Of a stretch of DNA of 50,112 bases, positions 44,852-50,112 are shown in pieces. A program made the translations under genes and the position numbers. Numbering within the stretch: the first letter of the stretch is position 1; each line of letters begins with the position of its first letter. This stretch comes from Alphaproteobacteria bacterium (GTDB lineage: Bacteria > Pseudomonadota > Alphaproteobacteria > WRAU01 > Hepatincolaceae). Location: NCBI GenBank assembly GCA_031256515.1, contig JAIRQL010000051.1, positions 1 through 50,112 on the forward strand. The letters are read 5' to 3'. A model generated the notes under the pieces. The model had not been told where the DNA came from. It did no database searches and saw only the letters and a list, made by a program, of their open reading frames with translations.

Positions 44852-45628
44852 ATGGAGATGGTCTTGCGAACAGATAACCAAAATAAAAATCATGGTAATA
44901 AACTTTGGCTTTACGGGCAACATGCAGTTTTTGCTGCCCTACATAATGAAGAAAGAAAAATCCATAAAATTTTAGCCGTAGAAAAATATTACGATGAAAT
45001 ATTAGAGATTCTTACCGCAAGAAACCTCAGTAAAAATATTATTCAAATTAGCGATAGAGTAGCCATTGAAAAAATGTTGCCTCCTGATTCTATCCATCAA
45101 GGAATTGCTGTTTTAGCCGATTATTTAATAAGAGAGAATCTTAATTTCTTTACTGCCTCGCTTAGCGAATCGCAAAAAAATTGTGTACTAATTTTAGATC
45201 AAGTTAGCGATAGCCGAAACATTGGCAGTATTATTCGTAGTGCTGTGGCTTTTGATGTGGATGGTATTATTTTTACAAAAAGCAATTTTCCTAAAGAAAA
45301 TGGGGCGATGGTAAAAGCAGCCGCTGGTGGCTTTGAAAAAATCAAACTTATTGAGGTAGGTAATTTAGCCAATAGCATCGCCCATTTAAAAAAAGAAGGC
45401 TTTTGGATTGTTGGCTTAGATGCTCATACCAATACAAATATTAATAAACTAGATTCTTTTCCAAAAACAGCCCTTGTTTTAGGGTCTGAGGGTGAAGGTA
45501 TGCGAGAGCTAACTAAGAAATCTTGCGACTTTTTAGTGAAAATCCCGCAATCAAGCAATATGGAAAGTTTAAATATCTCTAATGCTACAGCCATTGCTTT
45601 ATACGAAATTTATAAAAATAATTTATAA
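44852..45628 (+). CDS. rlmB: 23S rRNA (guanosine-2'-O-)-methyltransferase RlmB (SpoU family)
   Basis: 258 residues. LWLYGQHAVFAAL near the N-terminus is the substrate-binding domain. ILDQVSDSRNIGSIIRSA (about 106-123), LVLGSEGEGMREL, and KIPQSSNMESLNISNATAIALYE are the SpoU motifs. It methylates a conserved 23S guanosine. GGAG (44854-44857) lies six bases before TTG 44864, which is in frame, so the true start may be that TTG, four codons inside the ATG start. Confidence 0.92.
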   Translation: MEMVLRTDNQNKNHGNKLWLYGQHAVFAALHNEERKIHKILAVEKYYDEILEILTARNLSKNIIQISDRVAIEKMLPPDSIHQGIAVLADYLIRENLNFFTASLSESQKNCVLILDQVSDSRNIGSIIRSAVAFDVDGIIFTKSNFPKENGAMVKAAAGGFEKIKLIEVGNLANSIAHLKKEGFWIVGLDAHTNTNINKLDSFPKTALVLGSEGEGMRELTKKSCDFLVKIPQSSNMESLNISNATAIALYEIYKNNL

Positions 45629-45674
45629 ATTTTTATCAAATAGTTCAAAGGTAATTTTTTTTAACTATAGGGTA

Positions 45675-45702
45675 TTGACTTTTTTTATTTAACACTTATA
45701 TG
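45675..45702 (+). promoter_or_regulatory. Possible promoter of the MFS gene
   Basis: TTGACT (45675-45680) and TATATG (45697-45702) are 16 bases apart, upstream of ATG 45741. Moderate match. Confidence 0.4.
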
Positions 45703-45740
45703 AGAAAAGTATATAAAGTATATTAAATATAGGAAAGAAA

Positions 45741-46934
45741 ATGACGAATCAAAATAATACTCTACTAAAGAATCCGTTTAGAATAACATTTGTAATGGCG
45801 ATGGCTATTTTTGGGGTTATAACCACTGAATTTGGCTTAATCGGAGGGTTACACTTAATTGCCGAAAGTTTTGGAGTTAGTCTTTCGCAAGCAGGATTAT
45901 TATTAAGTACTTATGCTTTTGTGGTGGCGGTGTTTGGACCTTTTATGGTTTTAACTTTCTCTAAATATAATAAAAAGTATGTATTAATGGGAGCAGTAGG
46001 ATTATTTTTTATTTCTACAGCTTTATCAGCGGTTTCGCAATCTTATATTGTAATGATGATTTCAAGAATCATTGGAGCATTAGGACATTCTCTAGTATGG
46101 TCTTTAGCTCTTGCTATTGCAGCTAGTTGTTTTCCACCAGAAAAAAGAGCTAAGAGTGTTTCTTATGTAAATTTAGGATTCATACTAGCTACAGTAGCTG
46201 GAATTCCCTTAGCTTCTTATTTATCTACAGAATTTGATTGGAGATGGGGTTTTTCTTTAGCTGCATTTAGTAATTTTATGGCTCTTGTTGCGGTTTTACT
46301 TTTAGTGCCAAGTTTACCAAATAACGAAAATTTAACCTTTGGTAATCAGTTAAGTGTTTTAAAAAAGCCAATTGTTTGGTTAAATATAATTTCTACCAGT
46401 ACAGCTTTTGCTGGAATGTTTACTGTTTATGGATATTTTGCTCCATTTTTTAAACAAACTGCCAATATGAATGATGCTACAATTTCTATTATGTTAATGT
46501 TATTTGGCTTATTAGGAATTTTAGGTAATACTTTTTTTGGTAAATTTACTACTTTATCAAATATCTATAGAGTATTTTTATCTGTAATTATTTTAGTAGG
46601 AATAACCTATACTCTTATGGAATTCTTTAACCACAACTTATATATTATTATTGCTTTAATTTTAGTTTGGGGAGTTTTGTTTTCTGCAGGTGGAGTTGTT
46701 TTTCAGGTTTGGTGTACTATGAATGCAACAGAGGCTCCGACCTTTGCTAACTCTTTATATGTTTCTTTTGCTAATATTGGTATTACCTTAGGAACTTTTT
46801 TTGGTAGCTTAGGAATTAAATTTATAGGCATAGAAAGTGTTGGTTATGTGGCAATTACTTTTTTAATAATCAGCTTAGTTTTATATGTGTTTACCATAAA
46901 AGTAAATAATAATATGCAAAAAGGCAAAATATAA
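45741..46934 (+). CDS. MFS transporter (DHA1-type drug/sugar efflux)
   Basis: 397 residues with twelve hydrophobic helices. Residues 15-35 (IFGVITTEFGLIG) and SFGVSLSQAGLLLSTYAFVVAVFGP are a DHA1 signature, with FDWRWGFSLAA at the middle. AraJ-like exporters of drugs or sugars are the nearest type. Substrate unknown. It precedes the multicopper oxidase by 40 bases to its preferred start and may be in the same operon. Confidence 0.82.
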   Translation: MTNQNNTLLKNPFRITFVMAMAIFGVITTEFGLIGGLHLIAESFGVSLSQAGLLLSTYAFVVAVFGPFMVLTFSKYNKKYVLMGAVGLFFISTALSAVSQSYIVMMISRIIGALGHSLVWSLALAIAASCFPPEKRAKSVSYVNLGFILATVAGIPLASYLSTEFDWRWGFSLAAFSNFMALVAVLLLVPSLPNNENLTFGNQLSVLKKPIVWLNIISTSTAFAGMFTVYGYFAPFFKQTANMNDATISIMLMLFGLLGILGNTFFGKFTTLSNIYRVFLSVIILVGITYTLMEFFNHNLYIIIALILVWGVLFSAGGVVFQVWCTMNATEAPTFANSLYVSFANIGITLGTFFGSLGIKFIGIESVGYVAITFLIISLVLYVFTIKVNNNMQKGKI

Positions 46935-46974
46935 GTTATTATTACATTGTTTGTTTATAAGAGAAGGTGGACTA

Positions 46975-48426
46975 GTGTTAAAAAAATTCTTACTAATAAG
47001 TTTGTTTGCTCTATTTAGTAGTTTAGGCTTTGCTAAAGAGGTTAGTTATTCTATAGATATTAATTCGGTTGAAAAAAAGATTAATGGTAATAATGTGAGT
47101 TTGTTCTCACTTAAAAATTCTTTAGCTGTTCCTATAATCAAGTTAGATCTTGGCTCTATTACTAAAGAACAAAACCCTGTTATTAAGGCAAATTTAGGAG
47201 ATACTCTAAAGGTTACTTTTAATAATAAAACAGAAGAAGAAATTACTATTCATTGGCATGGAGTATTATTACCTAATGAAATGGATGGAGTATCTTTATT
47301 AACCCAACTTCCTATAACACCGGGAGAATCTTTTACTTATGTTTTTGAAGTTAAACAAACAGGAACTTATTGGTATCATGCTCACGATTTAACCGAAGCT
47401 CAAGGAGTATTTGGTGGAATTGTTTTCGGTGATAAAAATGAAGATATATCTAATGAAAATGTTTTATTATACTCAGGGGTATTGCCAAAAAATCCTGCAG
47501 AGGTTTTAGCCGATTTAACTGGTCGTGATATAAATAATATGATGCATGAAAACCATGAAGTTAGTGATTCTCAGGATTCTGATGAAAAAGATGAAGGTAT
47601 GAATCATAAGATGGTGCGTAATGCAAATATGAATCATTTTTCTGATGTTAGTTATATTGCTAATTATATTAATGGTTCAGAAGCACCTTTGAAAATTGTA
47701 GATATTAAAAATGGTAAGGTAAAACTAAGAATCGTTAATGCCTATGCTGATGGTTATTTAAATTTTGTATATTCTGGTGGTAAGTTTACAGTTATAGCTG
47801 CTGATGGTATAAATGTTAAGCCACTTACGGTAGACCATCTTCGTGTAGCTATGGGCGAAACTTATGATATTATTTTAGAGGTTAAAGATAAGAGTAAATC
47901 TTATGAATTAGTATCTTTTCTTTTAGGAGGAGAAAGCTACTCTAAGGTTATAGTTGGTAAAGGACCACTTGTTCCATTAGAATCTTACAATTATAATGAT
48001 TATAGTTTAAATCAGGTTTATGCAGATTTGCAGAGTATAACTCCAAAGTTTATTAATTTTGATAAATTTAAAAAGGTTAATAATCATGAGTTCTCTTTAG
48101 TTGGTGACCATATGAGCTATACTTGGAAAATCCAAGAAAATGGGGCAGATTTAAGCAATATGGATTTAAAAGTAGGCGATAAAGTAAAAGTTAAAATTAC
48201 TAACAATACGATGATGCCTCATCCTATGCATTTGCATGGTCATTTCTTTAAGGTTAATTTACCGAAATCTTCTAACAATCTTATTAAACATACCATTAAT
48301 TTAGACCCACGAGAAAGCCTAGAGTTTGAATTTGTAGTGGATGCTGAAGGTAAATGGTTATATCACTGCCATAATCTTTTTCACATGGCAAGTGGGATGA
48401 TGATAACTTTAAATGTATCTAAATAA
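46975..48426 (+). CDS. Exported multicopper oxidase
   Basis: I choose GTG 46975 (483 residues): a signal peptide LKKFLLISLFALFSSLGFA and an RBS AAGGTGG follow the alternative TTG 46951. Copper-binding segments: HWHG (ITIHWHGVLLP), WYHAHD, HPMHLHGHFFK and HCHNLFHMASGMM with the type 1 ligand Met. A His/Met-rich insertion (MMHENHE..MNHKMVRNANMNH, about 180-215) is typical of copper-resistance oxidases such as CopA/CueO. Periplasmic. It lacks a twin-arginine signal, so the fold would be exported unfolded by Sec, unlike CueO. Confidence 0.9.
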   Translation: MLKKFLLISLFALFSSLGFAKEVSYSIDINSVEKKINGNNVSLFSLKNSLAVPIIKLDLGSITKEQNPVIKANLGDTLKVTFNNKTEEEITIHWHGVLLPNEMDGVSLLTQLPITPGESFTYVFEVKQTGTYWYHAHDLTEAQGVFGGIVFGDKNEDISNENVLLYSGVLPKNPAEVLADLTGRDINNMMHENHEVSDSQDSDEKDEGMNHKMVRNANMNHFSDVSYIANYINGSEAPLKIVDIKNGKVKLRIVNAYADGYLNFVYSGGKFTVIAADGINVKPLTVDHLRVAMGETYDIILEVKDKSKSYELVSFLLGGESYSKVIVGKGPLVPLESYNYNDYSLNQVYADLQSITPKFINFDKFKKVNNHEFSLVGDHMSYTWKIQENGADLSNMDLKVGDKVKVKITNNTMMPHPMHLHGHFFKVNLPKSSNNLIKHTINLDPRESLEFEFVVDAEGKWLYHCHNLFHMASGMMITLNVSK

Positions 48427-48430
48427 ATAT

Positions 48431-48467
48431 AAAAAGGAATGCTCTTAAGGGGGTATTCCTTTTTTTG
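48431..48467 (+). terminator. Terminator after the multicopper oxidase
   Basis: AAAAAGGAAT (48431-48440) and ATTCCTTTTT (48455-48464) form a 10-bp stem followed by a T-run. Confidence 0.8.
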
Positions 48468-48503
48468 TTGCTTTAATATTTTAATAGATTCATAATACTA
48501 ATT

Positions 48504-49295
48504 ATGATGTTTTTAAAATATATATTTTTTATAGTGGGATTTTGTTTTTTTACATTAACTCATGTGTTTGCCGATGAAAATATTTATTCGGCAGATTCTT
48601 ATAATAAGAATTTATCACAAACAAGTAATATTCCAAGTTCTGATTTTGATTCAGACTATTGGCATTACCAAAAAAATGATACCAAAAGATATTTACTAAC
48701 AGTAGGCGGTATAACTGTTGCATTTATGCTTACTGGTGTAGGTATATTATATCTGTTGCCTAGCTCAATTACTAATTGGGATACGGGAGGATCAGCTATC
48801 TCAAATTTAGGTTCTAAGTGGCATACTAATGTTATGAATTCACCAGTATACGATAGAGATGCTTGGTTTTTAAACTATATTACTCATCCATATTGGGGAG
48901 CAATTTATTATATGCAAGGTAGAAATGGTGGATTAGGACCATTAGGATCGTTTATGGTATCGGCTTTTGCTTCCACTTTTTTGTGGGAATTTGGCGTAGA
49001 GGCTTTTGCTGAAAAACCATCAATTCAAGATTTATTTTTAACTCCTATTATGGGTTCTTTTTTAGGTGAGGGATTTTGGCAGGCTTCACAATCTATTAAA
49101 CAAAACAATGAAGAAGTATTTGGTTCAAAGGCTTTAGGATGGACTTTATTAACTATTATGGATCCAGGCTTTTTATTAATTGAAAAAACTGGCTTAAGGA
49201 ATATCGTTCGTAGGCAGTCAACCCACCAAAACTATACTTCTTATGGTGTTTCAAACAATACTATGATATTAAGAATGAAATTTGATTTAAACTAA
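48504..49295 (+). CDS. DUF3943-type exported membrane protein
   Basis: 263 residues. Signal peptide (FFIVGFCFFTLTHVFA, about 7-23). The segment NYITHPYWGAIYYMQGRNGGLG, WEFGVEAFAEKPSIQDLFLTPIMGSFLGE at about 173-202 fits DUF3943, seen in outer-membrane or periplasmic proteins of Gram-negatives. Function unknown. The next gene starts at the base after its stop. Confidence 0.75.
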   Translation: MMFLKYIFFIVGFCFFTLTHVFADENIYSADSYNKNLSQTSNIPSSDFDSDYWHYQKNDTKRYLLTVGGITVAFMLTGVGILYLLPSSITNWDTGGSAISNLGSKWHTNVMNSPVYDRDAWFLNYITHPYWGAIYYMQGRNGGLGPLGSFMVSAFASTFLWEFGVEAFAEKPSIQDLFLTPIMGSFLGEGFWQASQSIKQNNEEVFGSKALGWTLLTIMDPGFLLIEKTGLRNIVRRQSTHQNYTSYGVSNNTMILRMKFDLN

Positions 49296-49874
49296 ATGTA
49301 TAAAATTATATTATTATTTGGATTATTATTAAATTGTATTTCTTGTAATTATTTAGAAAAATCTCAAGAGGTTCATTATTATAAATATAATAATATACCA
49401 AAAAGCGGTTCGTATTATATTGTTTATGAAGATAACCTAGACAGTTATTCTAATGCTAAATACCTCCAAATAGCTCAACAAATTAAAGAAAGTTTAAGCA
49501 ACTTAAATTTAGTTGAAGCTAGTAGCTTAAATTCTAGTGATTACTTACTTTATTATAGCTATGAGGTATCTCGTGTTAATAAAAATAAAGAATATCAAGC
49601 AATATTAACGGTTAAAATGTTTAATAAGGCAGAAAAGGTTGCTGTTTTTAATAAAGATTCTGCTGATATTTCGCAAAGACATAAAATGATTTTTGATTCT
49701 AATAGTGTGATGTTTAGCCGTTCATATAATATCAATCAAAGTATTAATTGTTTAAGTAGAGCAATTTTTAAGCAACAGAGTTTTGGCAATCAAAAAAGTT
49801 TTAGTGTAGAAAATAAGATAAATAGTGAGAAATTTGATATTTCTAACTCAAGTGGTATATATTATTGTTTATAA
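49296..49874 (+). CDS. Lipoprotein of unknown function (DUF4136-like)
   Basis: 192 residues. Lipobox LISC-like: LLLNCISCN (about 10-18), so a lipid-anchored protein processed by Lgt (5889) is likely. IAQQIKESLSNLNLVEASSLNSSDYLLYYSYEV resembles DUF4136. It abuts the DUF3943-type gene, suggesting they act together at the outer membrane. Confidence 0.7.
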   Translation: MYKIILLFGLLLNCISCNYLEKSQEVHYYKYNNIPKSGSYYIVYEDNLDSYSNAKYLQIAQQIKESLSNLNLVEASSLNSSDYLLYYSYEVSRVNKNKEYQAILTVKMFNKAEKVAVFNKDSADISQRHKMIFDSNSVMFSRSYNINQSINCLSRAIFKQQSFGNQKSFSVENKINSEKFDISNSSGIYYCL

Positions 49875-49999
49875 GGATTTTATATAGATTTAAGGGGATT
49901 ATAAAAATTCTATTGAATATATATTTATATTTGCTAATATTTGTTTAGGATTATATATTTATTATATAAATAAAATTTTTTTCTTAAAGTATTAATTAA

Positions 50000-50112
<113 letters not shown>

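Noticed and set aside
46951..48426. TTG 46951 as start of the multicopper oxidase
   Set aside because: The Shine-Dalgarno lies after it and GTG 46975 begins the signal peptide.

Overview
The window looks like a piece of an AT-rich alphaproteobacterial chromosome (roughly 30 % G+C by eye, not computed), probably from a host-associated lineage of the Rickettsiales/Holosporales type. Reasons: strong A/T third-position bias, the order rpmH-rnpA-yidD-yidC-engB, a MidA/NDUFAF7-type methyltransferase beside lgt, the block nadD-rsfS-rlmH-gpmI-envC-ctpA-rppH, and rlmB next to tRNA-Tyr and tRNA-Gly with tuf further on. I cannot name the species. The standard genetic code fits nearly everything: tryptophans are TGG and housekeeping proteins are full length. 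Of about 56 complete CDS I count one TGA stop, ten TAG and the rest TAA.

Layout. 1-1692: partial minus-strand membrane protein resembling a class A penicillin-binding protein with a degenerate transglycosylase domain, then tRNA-Arg. 1817-7728: plus-strand run of ribosomal protein bL34, RNase P protein, membrane insertion factors, a GTPase, a small heat-shock protein, lipoprotein maturation and a complex I assembly-type methyltransferase. 7766-10029: ychF, pth, rplY on the minus strand. 10222-12267: dihydroxyacetone kinase operon dhaK-dhaL-dhaM (only the EIIA-like part of DhaM). 12382-13861: small accessory island with a phage tail-collar ORF carrying two in-frame TGA codons behind a near-consensus promoter, a short RNA-like unit with its own promoter, and an Abi-like gene. 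13862-19031 (minus): prs, pgeF, an EnvZ/OmpR-like two-component system, a LOG-family protein and pgsA. 19221-23775: peptidase T, a DcuC-type carrier and uvrC.

23776-24199 is a gene-free stretch with clustered DnaA boxes (candidate origin or DnaA-controlled region), followed by a RelE/ParE-type toxin-antitoxin pair and two antitoxin remnants around an outer-membrane protein gene whose promoter region holds a run of nine C (candidate phase variation). 26332-32473 is a compact cell-envelope, RNA and NAD block. 32509-33690 encodes a low-complexity protein with a recent tandem repeat and a serine/arginine-rich region. 33870-38419 holds dsbB, a DedA/YqaA-type protein, pgk, a nuclease-like exported protein and small unknowns. 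38501-44419 holds trkH, two paralogous outer-membrane-type proteins and two paralogous membrane-anchored pentapeptide-like proteins with near-identical terminators. 44519-50112 holds tRNA-Gly, tRNA-Tyr, rlmB, an MFS carrier, an exported multicopper oxidase, a DUF3943-type protein, a lipoprotein and the start of tuf.

The most unusual items are the TGA-containing tail-collar ORF, the SR-like low-complexity proteins, the pseudo-transglycosylase, the poly-C promoter tract and the DnaA-box cluster. Everything here is read by eye; no database search was run.
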